Source of the DNA: Myxococcales bacterium
GTDB lineage: Bacteria > Myxococcota_A > UBA9160 > UBA4427
NCBI GenBank assembly: GCA_014240165.1
Contig: JAAZXM010000016.1
Location: forward strand, 32,860 to 67,819
Length of the DNA: 34,960 nt
Direction: 5' to 3'
The stretch's first letter is position 1. Each line of letters opens with the position of its first letter. Below the pieces are notes generated by a model. It saw nothing but the letters and a program-made list of their open reading frames with translations, was not told where the DNA came from and ran no database searches. Made by a program: the position numbers and the translations under genes. Below are positions 8,405-16,934 of this stretch, piece by piece.

Positions 8405-9703
8405 ATGGAACGGGCATTTGATCGCGTTCTTCTGGCGAGACACTTCGCGCTCTCCGTGGGCGCCATCGCGGCGTATCTTTTTCGTGCCGAGTTGGCCATC
8501 GGCTACGTGGCGCTCTGGGTCGTGGGGATCAGCGCCAGCCTGAACTTTCTGGCCTACACCTTCGGCGCCCGGCCCAGCATGGCCCGGATCTGCATGGGGG
8601 CCTCCCCTGTGATTGGCGTGGGGGGATGGACGGCCCTGGTGGCGGTGACGGGAGGAATTTCCTCGCCCTTTATCCCCGGCTTGTGGCTCGAGATCGTCCT
8701 TTCGGCCATGAGCCTCAACCTGCGCAGCATTGTCTACGTGAGCCTGGGTTCCGTCGCGGGGCTCTGGATCCAGCAGGCCTGGGTGGGCATTCCCGACGAG
8801 TTGCGCTCCATCGTATTGCAATCGGGGTTCATGGTGGGGATGGGCCTGGCCACCTACCTGGTGACGCGCCGCTGGACCCAGCGCCAGAGTTCCATCGTTG
8901 TCGAAAAAGATGCCTTGGACCACAGGCTCGGTCTTCTGACCCGTGAACTCGAGGATGAGCGCACGGTGGCAGCCCTGGGCGAAAACGTGGCGCGCCTGGC
9001 TCATGGCATCAAGAACACCGTGCACAGCCTGCGCGGCTTCGTCCGCCTGATCGAGCCGCAATTCGCGGAGGAGGGCCAGGGCCGGGCCGCCCTGGAAGGG
9101 CTGCGCTCGGCCATCGATGATCTCGAGTCCCTGGCGCGCAGCAACCTTGCGCCCGCGGGCTCCGAACTGCCCGCCCCGGAACAGTCCCGAAAACCCGCAG
9201 CTGCGCCGGATCGTGCGAGCGACCCGAAGGAGCGAGAGGCGAGCACAGGTGCGGGGCTTCCCCCGGCTGTAGAGAGGGCCCTGGGCGAGATCATGCGGGC
9301 GCATGCCGGGGTGGAGTGGGAAATCCGATCCACCGGAGCGGCTCCGCGGGTTTCGATTCCCGAATCATCCCTGGCTGAAACCCTGATCATCCTCCTTCGC
9401 AACGCTGTTGAGGCCATGGAGGGGTCGGGGCGAGGATTGCTCGAAACCGATGTCTTCGAAGGGAAGCTGCGGGTGCGGATTGGCGACGAGGGCCCCGGGC
9501 TGAGTGCTTCGGATCTGGAAGAAATCTTCAAGCCGGGCTTCACGACCAAGCAACAGGGCAGCGGTTATGGACTTTTTCTGGCCCGACGGATCGCCGAAGA
9601 GCACGGTGGTAGTATCACGGCCAGCGCCCGGGACGGGCAGGGCGCTCTCTTCGAATTGATTCTTCCCGCCGCTGGCGAACCAACGGCCGGCGAAACTTCC
9701 TAG
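8405..9703 (+). CDS. membrane-bound sensor histidine kinase (NtrB-like)
   Basis: The 432-residue kinase has about six hydrophobic segments in residues 10-165, then a coiled-coil linker and a dimerisation domain with the phospho-acceptor H200 in ARLAHGIKNTVHSLRGF. An Ala/Pro-rich spacer precedes the ATPase domain: N-box NAVEAM (N333), G1 box GDEGPGLS, F-box FKPGFTTK and G2 box GSGYGLFLA. All catalytic boxes are intact. The ligand is unknown; the membrane part has no obvious periplasmic domain, so it may sense the membrane itself. It is followed after 10 bases by an NtrC-type regulator, its likely partner. The ATG at 8405 is chosen because the 35 upstream in-frame codons precede the first hydrophobic helix with no sequence of interest. 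Confidence 0.9.
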   Translation: MERAFDRVLLARHFALSVGAIAAYLFRAELAIGYVALWVVGISASLNFLAYTFGARPSMARICMGASPVIGVGGWTALVAVTGGISSPFIPGLWLEIVLSAMSLNLRSIVYVSLGSVAGLWIQQAWVGIPDELRSIVLQSGFMVGMGLATYLVTRRWTQRQSSIVVEKDALDHRLGLLTRELEDERTVAALGENVARLAHGIKNTVHSLRGFVRLIEPQFAEEGQGRAALEGLRSAIDDLESLARSNLAPAGSELPAPEQSRKPAAAPDRASDPKEREASTGAGLPPAVERALGEIMRAHAGVEWEIRSTGAAPRVSIPESSLAETLIILLRNAVEAMEGSGRGLLETDVFEGKLRVRIGDEGPGLSASDLEEIFKPGFTTKQQGSGYGLFLARRIAEEHGGSITASARDGQGALFELILPAAGEPTAGETS

Positions 9704-9713
9704 GGCAAGCGCA

Positions 9714-11045
9714 TTGGCCAGCAAGATTCTCATTGTCGACGACGAACCCTCCGCATCGGACTATTTGCGGCTTCTGCTCGAGCAGGACGGCTTCGAAGTG
9801 CGTGCGACCGCCAATGGGGTCGAGGCCCTGATCGCGCTGGAGACGAACCCCTTCGAGTTGGTGATTTCGGATCTCCGAATGCCCCAGATGGATGGGCTCG
9901 AATTGCTTTCGCATCTCAAGCAGCGCTGGCCCGATCTTCCGGTGATCGTTCTGACCGCCAATGAGGGGATCCAGGACGTCGTGCAGGCGATCCACCTGGG
10001 CGCGCTGAATTATCTCGTAAAACCCTCTTCCCCCGCGGTCGTGAGTGAAGCCGTCAAGAAAGCGCTGCGCCTACGCCCGGGAAGCCGATCCGCTCCTCCC
10101 CAAGTTCACGAACTCGTGGGGGAGAGCCCCGCAATTGCCGAGGTCCGGCATCGCGTGGTGATGGCCGCTCGCAGCGATGTGCACGTGATGATCACCGGGG
10201 ATACGGGAACGGGGAAGGAACTCGTCGCCCGTGCGATTCACACCTATTCGCCGCTTGCAGGCGGGCCCTTCGTCGCACACAACTGCGCTCTGTCTCCGCC
10301 CGAGCTCTTTGAGAGTGAGTTCTTCGGTCATCGCCGGGGATCGTTCACTGGAGCGGATCGCGATCATGGCGGGCTGCTGCGTCAGGCCGATGGGGGGGTT
10401 CTCTTCCTGGACGAACTCGAGACGATGCTTCCCGCCCACCAAGCCAAGCTCCTGCGGGTGCTCGATGACGGCGAAGTGCGCGCCGTCGGCTCCGAAAAGA
10501 GCCATAGAGTCTCTGTTCGCTTCCTGGCGGCGACCAACCGCGACCCTGAAATCATGATGCAGGAGCGGACCCTGCGTGAGGATCTCTACTACCGCCTGCG
10601 CGGGATCGAAATTCGCCTGCCCACCCTGAATGAGCGCATCGTTGACGTACCCCTGCTGGCGCGTCATTTCGCCGGAACCGACGGGACTGCGTTCACCCCC
10701 GATGCCCTGGACGCGCTGATGGAGACCACCTGGCCGGGCAACGTCCGCCAGTTGCGCAATATCGTGCAGGGCGCGAAGGCAGCAGCCGGAGAAGAGAAGA
10801 TCGGAGTCGGACACCTTTCCCTGGACTCGGTGAGTTGGGGGTCCCGGGCGGCTGCGTCCGGCGACGCTTCTTCGGGTTCCGGGCGCGATGCCGTTCCCCA
10901 CGGTCTCACGCTCCGGGAACTGGAACGACGGGCCGTGGAGCAGGCGCTCGCAGACTGCGATGGCAACCGGACGCGCGCGGCCAAGCTGCTCGATATCGAT
11001 CGCTCGACCCTGCGCCGCAAAATGCAGGAATTCGGCCTGGACTGA
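9714..11045 (+). CDS. NtrC-family sigma-54-dependent response regulator
   Basis: A 443-residue bacterial enhancer-binding protein with three domains. The receiver domain (residues 4-120) has acidic D9/D10, phospho-acceptor D53 in LVISDLRMPQ and Lys in YLVKP. The AAA+ domain has Walker A GDTGTGKE (162-169), the sigma-54 contact loop GSFTGA (209-214) and Walker B GVLFLDE. The Fis-type helix-turn-helix ends the protein: NRTRAAKLLDIDRSTLRRKM. The contact loop has Ser instead of the usual Ala in GAFTGA; the essential Phe-Thr are kept. Translation starts at TTG, preceded by AGGG. It presumably activates sigma-54 promoters on phosphorylation by the upstream kinase. Target genes are unknown, and I found no good sigma-54 promoter in this window. 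Confidence 0.93.
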   Translation: MASKILIVDDEPSASDYLRLLLEQDGFEVRATANGVEALIALETNPFELVISDLRMPQMDGLELLSHLKQRWPDLPVIVLTANEGIQDVVQAIHLGALNYLVKPSSPAVVSEAVKKALRLRPGSRSAPPQVHELVGESPAIAEVRHRVVMAARSDVHVMITGDTGTGKELVARAIHTYSPLAGGPFVAHNCALSPPELFESEFFGHRRGSFTGADRDHGGLLRQADGGVLFLDELETMLPAHQAKLLRVLDDGEVRAVGSEKSHRVSVRFLAATNRDPEIMMQERTLREDLYYRLRGIEIRLPTLNERIVDVPLLARHFAGTDGTAFTPDALDALMETTWPGNVRQLRNIVQGAKAAAGEEKIGVGHLSLDSVSWGSRAAASGDASSGSGRDAVPHGLTLRELERRAVEQALADCDGNRTRAAKLLDIDRSTLRRKMQEFGLD

Positions 11046-11105
11046 AAACCGCGGTTGCCTGCGCCTGGGGCAGCGGGACTGAAAGGCCTTCGCGCACCCG
11101 GGTCT

Positions 11106-13001
11106 TCAGCGGTGGTCGAAGTCCTCGAGGAGTTTGGCGGCTTCTTCCTGACCCGCGGCGCGGGCGGCTTCCACTGGGATACGACCGCCGACGGATTCGG
11201 CTTGCGGATTTGCCCCCCGATCGAGCAGGGTTTGGATGACCTCCAGGTTTCCCTGTTGGGCCGCCAGTAGCAGCGCCGTCGCGCGATGCTTATTGGTGGC
11301 ATCGATCTCCGCACCCGCATCCAGAAGCAGGGTCGCCATCTCATGGCTGCGATCGAAGCCGAAGGCCGTCACGTGCAGCGGGGTCTGGTGGTCGCCGCCT
11401 CGGGCCATGGGGTCGGCCCCGCGCGAGAGCAGGTGCATGGCGGCTTCCAATTGGGGGGTGACCGCCACCGCGTGTAGCGCGGTGGCGCCGTCCGGGCTGT
11501 GCTGGTCGATGGACACCCCCGCTGCCAAGAGGGCATCCAAGGTGGACAGGTGGCCCTTGGCGGCGGCCAGTTGCAATGGGAGATGCCCTTCTGGATTGAC
11601 TGCCCCGGCCTCTGCGCCGTGGGCGAGGAGTTCAGTGACCACCGCGTCGCGGCCGAAGAGGGCGGCCTGAAGCAGGGGGGACCAGCCTTCCTCGGAGATC
11701 CGGTTTGGGTCTGCGCCCTGGGCGATCAGAAGGCGCACGGTTTCGTCTCGGCCCGCTCGGGAAGCGGAATGGAGTGCGGTCGACCCGGAAGCGTCCGCGA
11801 TGTCGGGGGAAATGCCGGCGGCAAAAAATGCCTCGAGTACCGCGTCGTGTCCCTGGGTGGCCGCAAGTTGAAGTGGGGTTTCGCCGTCGCCATCGCTTAC
11901 GGCAGGATCGGCTCCCCGGGCGAGGAGTGGCTGAATGCTGCCCGGATATCCGCCCCGGGCGGCCAGGCCAAGGGGCGACTCTCCGCCCTTGGCAATGCGG
12001 TTGGGGGCGGCCCCTGCGTCCAGCAGGGCGCGGACCAGGCTGTCGGCCCCCGCGTCTGCGGCCAGGTGAAGGGGCGACCAACCATCCTCGCGGCTGAGAT
12101 CGGGGTTCGCTCCATGTGAGAGCAATTCGTTCAGCACGGGGCCGTTTTCCTGGCGGACCGCGTGGAAGACGGGGGTTCGCCCGCTTCGGTCCGCCATGTC
12201 CGCTGCCGCGCCCCGCTTCAGCAAGAGGGCGACGACTTCGAACTGACCGCTCGCAGTTGCGACCGCCAGGGGTGTCAGCCCATTTTCGCCCCGGGCGTCG
12301 ATCGCGGCGCCCCGGGAAAGAAGGGATTGGACGATGGCGGCCGAGCCGCCTTGGGCGGCCACGTGGAGGGGCGCATAGCCGGCGTCGGAGGCCGCACCAA
12401 GCGAAGCCCCGGCTTGCAACAAGCGCTCGGCGGCATCCGGGCGGCCGTATTGCAGGGCTACGTAGAGCGGAGTGACGCCCGGTTTCGGCGCGCTGCCCAC
12501 CGTGCGTATGTCCACCTCGGCGCCCCGGGTGAGCAGCGCCTGGATCACGCGCGGATCGCCACCCTGGGCAGCGGCGTGGAGCACCGTCCAACCGTCCGGG
12601 CTGGCCGCTTGCGGCGAAGCCCCGGCAGCGAGGAGCGGCCCGGCGCTTTCCCAATCTGCGCGGCGCGCGGCCAGGTGCAGCGCAGTCAGCCCGTTCGAAT
12701 CGACTGCATTCACGTTTGCCCCCAGGTCGAGGAGTGCGTCGATGGCAGCGACGCGGCCCAGGAGCGTGGCGAGTTGAAGCGGGCTGCGTCCGTCTTCCAG
12801 AAGCTCGAGGTTTTCCTTTTTGCCCGCGAGTTCCGCCAGGGCGGAAACGTCGTTCCGACTCACCGCTGCGTGAAGCGAGTCCTCGGCCGGGGCTTGGGGT
12901 GAACAGCTCAGGAGAAGCGCGAGCAGCAAGGCGGGGAGCTTGCGGTGCCAACGCGCGCGGGTCCCGGAGGCCCGATCTTCCCCGCCCCCGTATCCCGTCA
13001 C
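11106..13001 (-). CDS. ankyrin-repeat lipoprotein
   Basis: From the GTG at 13001 this is a 631-residue protein with a basic n-region (RARWHRK), a leucine-rich segment and a probable lipobox ending at C33 (LLSC-SPQ), so it is likely exported and lipidated. The rest is about 17 tandem 33-residue ankyrin repeats, for example GLTALHLAARRADWE and GWSPLHLAADAGADS, preceded by one divergent unit and ended by a cap. Ankyrin arrays bind proteins; no enzyme domain is present. The start overlaps the suhB stop (GTGA), implying coupled translation with suhB. A reading frame going further upstream, antisense-like inside suhB, is rejected. The role is unknown; in other bacteria exported ankyrin proteins protect or scaffold partner enzymes. 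Confidence 0.85.
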   Translation of the reverse strand: MTGYGGGEDRASGTRARWHRKLPALLLALLLSCSPQAPAEDSLHAAVSRNDVSALAELAGKKENLELLEDGRSPLQLATLLGRVAAIDALLDLGANVNAVDSNGLTALHLAARRADWESAGPLLAAGASPQAASPDGWTVLHAAAQGGDPRVIQALLTRGAEVDIRTVGSAPKPGVTPLYVALQYGRPDAAERLLQAGASLGAASDAGYAPLHVAAQGGSAAIVQSLLSRGAAIDARGENGLTPLAVATASGQFEVVALLLKRGAAADMADRSGRTPVFHAVRQENGPVLNELLSHGANPDLSREDGWSPLHLAADAGADSLVRALLDAGAAPNRIAKGGESPLGLAARGGYPGSIQPLLARGADPAVSDGDGETPLQLAATQGHDAVLEAFFAAGISPDIADASGSTALHSASRAGRDETVRLLIAQGADPNRISEEGWSPLLQAALFGRDAVVTELLAHGAEAGAVNPEGHLPLQLAAAKGHLSTLDALLAAGVSIDQHSPDGATALHAVAVTPQLEAAMHLLSRGADPMARGGDHQTPLHVTAFGFDRSHEMATLLLDAGAEIDATNKHRATALLLAAQQGNLEVIQTLLDRGANPQAESVGGRIPVEAARAAGQEEAAKLLEDFDHR

Positions 13002-13801
13002 GTTTTCATCCGGTCGAGAATTGCGGCGTGCAGGTGCGCGTTGCTCGCCACGATTTCGTCTCCGTTCGGGGGCACCGGGCCTCCCGCAGCGTTGGTCACC
13101 CGGCCCGCTGCCTCCTCGACGATGAGGCATCCCGCTGCCACGTCCCAGGGATGCAGCTTGAATTCCCAGTAGGCATCGAGTCGTCCGGCGGCCACATAGC
13201 AGAGGTCGAGGGCCGCGCTGCCATCCCGGCGAATGCCCCGGGCCGCTTTCAGAACCTGGGCAAAGCGCGCCAGGTTGTCGTCGAGACTTTCGTGCACGTC
13301 GTAGGCGAAACCCGTGGCCACCAAGGCCTGGCCCAGATCGCGGGTGTCCGAGACATGGAGCTGCCGCGAGCCGAGCCACGCGCCGGCGCCCCGCACCGCA
13401 TGAAAGTTCTCATCCAGCAGGGGGTCGTAGACCACCGCCGCTGTGCGCTCGCCCTGGAATTCCACGCCGATGGAGACGCAGAAACGCGGGAAGCCGTGGG
13501 CAAAATTGGTGGTGCCATCCAGGGGGTCGATGATCCAGCGCCAGGCACGGGCGGATTCATCGTGGCCTCCCCCTTCCTCGGCGAGGATGCCGTCTTCGGG
13601 CCGTGCCTCTCGAATCGCCTCGACGATCAGGGCCTCGCATTCGCGGTCGACCTCCGTCACCAGGTCGATGGAGGCGCTCTTGGTGCGCACGTCGAGGTCG
13701 GTCTCGTAGCGGGCGCGCTGGATGGCTCCGGCCCGGGAGGCGAGATCGAGGGCGAGGTCGAGAACTTCCAATGTCCCCGGTTCTATCTGGCTTCGGTTCA
13801 T
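12998..13801 (-). CDS. suhB: inositol-1-monophosphatase family protein
   Basis: A 267-residue Mg-dependent phosphatase of the IMPase/SuhB family. Metal-binding motifs are complete: ILAEEGG (Glu of motif 1), WIIDPLDGTTNFAHGFPRF (motif 2) and HPWDVAAGCLIVEEAAG (motif 3). Family members hydrolyse myo-inositol-1-phosphate; in Enterobacteria SuhB also joins rRNA antitermination complexes, and the two roles cannot be separated from sequence alone. The ATG at 13801 overlaps the tatD stop as ATGA, and its own stop overlaps the ankyrin gene start, so three genes appear translationally coupled. Confidence 0.93.
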   Translation of the reverse strand: MNRSQIEPGTLEVLDLALDLASRAGAIQRARYETDLDVRTKSASIDLVTEVDRECEALIVEAIREARPEDGILAEEGGGHDESARAWRWIIDPLDGTTNFAHGFPRFCVSIGVEFQGERTAAVVYDPLLDENFHAVRGAGAWLGSRQLHVSDTRDLGQALVATGFAYDVHESLDDNLARFAQVLKAARGIRRDGSAALDLCYVAAGRLDAYWEFKLHPWDVAAGCLIVEEAAGRVTNAAGGPVPPNGDEIVASNAHLHAAILDRMKT

Positions 13802-14607
13802 CGGGGCTCTTTTCCCTTTGCCGTGTCGAGTCGGTAGAAGCGCCTGGCGTTGTCGGTGGTGGTTCGGGCGATCTCCTCCAGGGTCTTGCCGTGCAATTCG
13901 GCGATCTGCTCGCCCACCCGGCTCACCCAGGCGGGTTCGTTGCGCTTGCCGCGATGGCCTTCGGGAGCGAGGAAGGGCGCGTCGGTTTCCACCATCAACT
14001 GGTCGAGGGGGATTGAGCGCGCGACCTCGCGCAAATCTTCGCTTCGCTTGAAGGTTACGATTCCCGAGAACGAGACCATGAAGCCGGCGTCCAGGGCCTG
14101 GTGGGCAAACGCCCGGGTGCCCGTATAGCAATGCAGGACGCCGCTGAGCTCCCCTCCGCCTTCGGCCAGCCAAATCTCGAGCATTTCCCCGTAGGCATCG
14201 GGTTCGTCGCCGCGCACATGGATGCTCACCGGCACGCCGAGTTCCCGGGCGAGCCCAAGTTGGGCCGCAAAGGCGGTGCGCTGGGCGTCCCGATCCGAGT
14301 TCATGTAGTGGTAGTCGAGACCGCATTCACCCAGGGCCACGACCTGGGGCTCAGCCAGCCAATGGCGAAGCTGATCGAGGGTATTCGGTTCGAATTCCGA
14401 GGCCTCATGGGGATGGATGCCCACCGTGGCGTGGATATGGTCTTCGCTTTGCGCCAATTCCACTGCGGCAAAATTGCCCTGGAAGCCATAGCCCGAGCCA
14501 ATGGCGATCATGGCGTCGACTCCGGCCTCCCGGGCGCGGGCGATGACTTCGCTGCGGTCTTCGGCGTAGCGATCCGCGGTCAGGTGGCAATGACTGTCGA
14601 GCCACAT
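13798..14607 (-). CDS. tatD: TatD family metal-dependent DNase
   Basis: A 269-residue TIM-barrel hydrolase of the TatD/YcfH group. The N-terminal metal motif is LDSHCHL, followed by TVGIHPHEA, ALGECGLDYHY, SIHVRGDEPD and VETDAPFLAPEGHRGKRNEP, which is the C-terminal family signature. Proteins of this family are 3'-5' exonucleases acting on single-stranded DNA or damaged ends. Length is normal. It lies 72 bases downstream of holB, a very common pairing (holB-tatD, often with tmk), and overlaps suhB by 4 bases. Confidence 0.95.
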   Translation of the reverse strand: MWLDSHCHLTADRYAEDRSEVIARAREAGVDAMIAIGSGYGFQGNFAAVELAQSEDHIHATVGIHPHEASEFEPNTLDQLRHWLAEPQVVALGECGLDYHYMNSDRDAQRTAFAAQLGLARELGVPVSIHVRGDEPDAYGEMLEIWLAEGGGELSGVLHCYTGTRAFAHQALDAGFMVSFSGIVTFKRSEDLREVARSIPLDQLMVETDAPFLAPEGHRGKRNEPAWVSRVGEQIAELHGKTLEEIARTTTDNARRFYRLDTAKGKEPR

Positions 14608-14679
14608 GGGCTGGTTCGCCTCGCTTTCAAGGAATGCGCTGCACGCCCGCGGGCGGCTGTTCGTCTCGCGGGTTTGGGC

Positions 14680-15576
14680 TCATGTCCGGACCGCGCTGCG
14701 GATGGCGAAGAGAGTTTTCTCGGCCGTCATCTGGACATTGGTGTTGCGCCGGGTCAATTCGCGTCGGCAGCTGAGGATCGTCCGGTAGGCCTCGAGTTCG
14801 CCCCCCACGGATTCGCGGCCTTCGCGTATGGCTCGAAGTACGCGTTCGTGGAGCCAATCGCCGCTGATCGAGAGGAATTCATCCACCTGCTGCACGGTCA
14901 CTTCTCGTTTGCCCCGAAATTCCTCGGCCCAGTCCAGGAGTTGAGGCATACCCAGGGTATGGATCGCATCGAGTCGGGCCACCAGGTCGCGCACGTCTTC
15001 GGGCTCGTCGCCGCCTCGCAGGTTGCGCACAGCTTCGCCGGGTAGGGCGACGCGAATGCATCGGGAGCGGATCGTGGCCAGGAGCGAACTGGCCCGAGTC
15101 GCCACCAGGAGAACCGATGTCTCGGGCGGCGGCTCTTCCAGCAGGCGAAGGAGCGCGTTCTGGGCGGCGTTGTTCATCAACTCGGCCTCGGCCACAACCG
15201 CCACCCGGCGCCCGCCTTCGGTGGACGCGCGATTGATCGCGGCCTGAAGCTCACGGATTTGCTTGATCCGCACCTGGCTGTCCGTGGCTCCCCGCTCCAC
15301 CCAATAGAGGTCGGCGTGGTCGCCGATATGGCGGAAGTAGGGCCCCTTCTCGGCGTCGAGTTCGATGCTTTCGCCGTCTTCCCCCGAGAGGCGACAGCTA
15401 CGGCAAGCCTCGCAGGGGCGCTGATCCTCGCCCTCGCACGCCAGGGCACGGGCGAATTCGAGCGCGGCCTCCCGGGGCGCGTCATCCGCGCCCGAGATCA
15501 GGTACCCCGAGTGGATGCGTCCGCTCGCGAGGGACTCCCTCAATAGAATCGCGGCATTCTCGGTCGCCGTTGACAT
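14680..15576 (-). CDS. holB: DNA polymerase III delta-prime subunit
   Basis: A 298-residue clamp-loader subunit. Visible features are SGRIHSGYLISGADDAPREAA near the N-terminus, where the P-loop of active ATPase subunits is degenerate as usual in delta-prime, a zinc module with Cys in CEGEDQRPCEACRSC, IKQIRELQ, and the sensor-like segment NNAAQNALLRLLEEPPPET. It assembles with DnaX and delta to load the sliding clamp. The thymidylate kinase gene that often precedes it is absent; the upstream region is a divergent spacer towards moaDE. No ribosome-binding site is visible before the ATG; TAGTAT lies only 9 bases upstream, so a leaderless transcript is possible. Confidence 0.9.
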   Translation of the reverse strand: MSTATENAAILLRESLASGRIHSGYLISGADDAPREAALEFARALACEGEDQRPCEACRSCRLSGEDGESIELDAEKGPYFRHIGDHADLYWVERGATDSQVRIKQIRELQAAINRASTEGGRRVAVVAEAELMNNAAQNALLRLLEEPPPETSVLLVATRASSLLATIRSRCIRVALPGEAVRNLRGGDEPEDVRDLVARLDAIHTLGMPQLLDWAEEFRGKREVTVQQVDEFLSISGDWLHERVLRAIREGRESVGGELEAYRTILSCRRELTRRNTNVQMTAEKTLFAIRSAVRT

Positions 15577-15732
15577 GGGAGGCGGATACTAGCCCGAACC
15601 GACAACGCCTTCAGGCTTCCGAGTCGAGATTCGTTCCCCGCCGCCCCCCGCGTTGAGGGGGCCTCGGCTACGGGGTAGGCTTGGGTGCTCGCCGTTGGAG
15701 ATGGGATGGGTTAGGGCGGAAAGGTTCTGGGG

Positions 15733-16401
15733 ATGAAGGTCAAGGTGCTGCTTTTTGGATCTTTGCGCGAGGAAGCGGGTCGCCCGGAGTTGGCTGTGGA
15801 TCTCGCCGAGGGCGCTCGCGTGGTCGACTTGCGTCGCACCCTGGAGCAGCGCATCCCGGCGGTGGAAAAATTCGGAGAGCGCCTGCGACTGGCGGTGAAC
15901 CTCGATATGGCCAGTGAGGATCACGTTCTGGCCGAGGGAGACGAAGTCGCGCTCCTGCCCCCGGTGGCCGGCGGCTCGGGACGCTCGCTCCAGTGCACGC
16001 TTTCCGACCAGCCTCTGGACGAAGCCGAAGTGGTGCGCCGGGTGGCGGAATCGGACACCGGCGGCATCGTGACCTTCGTGGGCACGGTACGCGACCGGGC
16101 CCGGGGCCACGACATCGAATACCTCGAGTACGAGGCCTACCCGGAAATGGCCGAGCGCGAGATGGAGAAGATCGCCGAAGAGGCGGCGCGGCGTTGGCCC
16201 GGAACCCGGGTGGCCATGGCCCATCGCGTGGGTCATCTCGACATCGGCGATGCCGCGGTGGTGATCGCCGCCTGTGCGCCGCATCGTGCCGAAGCCTTCG
16301 AGGCCTGCCGCTTTGCCATCGACACGTTGAAGGAGAGCGTGCCGATCTGGAAGAAGGAAGTGGCGTCTACCGGCCAGTATTGGGTGGACGATCACGCATG
16401 A
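15733..16401 (+). CDS. molybdopterin synthase, MoaD-MoaE fusion
   Basis: A 222-residue fusion of both subunits of molybdopterin synthase, which inserts two sulfurs into precursor Z. Residues 1-81 are MoaD, a ubiquitin-like fold from MKVKVLLFGSLREEAG to ALLPPVAGG. Residues about 85-222 are MoaE, with TGGIVTFVGTVRDRARG, LEYEAYPEMAEREM, MAHRVGHLDIGD and VPIWKKEVAS carrying the conserved lysines. MoaD's terminal Gly-Gly normally must be free to be adenylated and thiocarboxylated; here GG is followed directly by SGRSLQ and MoaE. Mycobacterial MoaX is a known fusion of this type that is cleaved after the glycines. The stop overlaps moaB by 4 bases. No moaA or moaC is in the window. Confidence 0.93.
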   Translation: MKVKVLLFGSLREEAGRPELAVDLAEGARVVDLRRTLEQRIPAVEKFGERLRLAVNLDMASEDHVLAEGDEVALLPPVAGGSGRSLQCTLSDQPLDEAEVVRRVAESDTGGIVTFVGTVRDRARGHDIEYLEYEAYPEMAEREMEKIAEEAARRWPGTRVAMAHRVGHLDIGDAAVVIAACAPHRAEAFEACRFAIDTLKESVPIWKKEVASTGQYWVDDHA

Positions 16402-16928
16402 GCGACGCCAACCCTTCCCATGGCAGCCACCACCACCGCAAGCAGGCCCCCGCAAAGGTGCCCACAGCGGTGATTACCGTGAGCGATACCCGAACCCTCG
16501 AGACCGATACCGGGGGCGGGCGGGTGGTGGAATGCCTCGAGGGCGCGGGCCATCCGGTGGTTTGCCGGGAAATCGTGGCGGACGAGCCTTCGCTGATCCA
16601 GGCGCTTCTCGCCCGGGTACTCGAGCAGGAGGATCTGGGCGCGGTGATTCTCACGGGCGGCACGGGGGTGGCGCCCCGGGATCAGACCCCGGAAGCCGTC
16701 GAGCCCCTGCTCGACCGGGTGGTACCGGGTTTCGGTGAACTCTTCCGCATGCTCTCCTACGAGGAAATCGGTGCGGCGGCCCTGCTTTCCCGGGCGCTGG
16801 CGGGGCTCGTGGGAGGCCGGGTGGTCTTTGTCATCCCCGGGTCTCGCGGTGCGGTGCGCCTGGCGATGGAAAAGTTGATCCTGCCCGAGATCGGGCACCT
16901 CGCGGGCGAGGCGGTCAAGACGCGCTGA
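16398..16928 (+). CDS. MoaB/Mog family molybdenum cofactor protein
   Basis: A 176-residue MoaB/Mog domain protein, which adenylylates molybdopterin (Mog activity) before metal insertion. Motifs are AVITVSDTRTLETDTGG, ILTGGTGVAPRDQTPEAV, FGELFRMLSYEEIGAAALLSR and VFVIPGSRGAVRLAMEKLILPE, all in the expected order. The first ~20 residues form a His-rich, disordered extension (HGSHHHRK). The ATG overlaps the MoaD-MoaE stop (ATGA), so the two are probably co-translated. In bacteria that have both, MoaB and Mog are hard to tell apart by eye; the symbol is left open. Confidence 0.9.
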   Translation: MSDANPSHGSHHHRKQAPAKVPTAVITVSDTRTLETDTGGGRVVECLEGAGHPVVCREIVADEPSLIQALLARVLEQEDLGAVILTGGTGVAPRDQTPEAVEPLLDRVVPGFGELFRMLSYEEIGAAALLSRALAGLVGGRVVFVIPGSRGAVRLAMEKLILPEIGHLAGEAVKTR

Positions 16929-16934
16929 TCGGGG

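Noticed and set aside
13002..13379. Upstream extension of the ankyrin gene to an ATG at 13379
   Set aside because: The added residues lie inside suhB in another frame and are Arg/Gly-rich; the GTG at 13001 gives a signal peptide and a GTGA overlap.
15577..15732. Molybdenum-cofactor riboswitch before the MoaD-MoaE gene
   Set aside because: The spacer is only 156 bases and shows just one simple hairpin (GCCCCC/GGGGGC near 15642); no conserved Moco-RNA core was recognisable.
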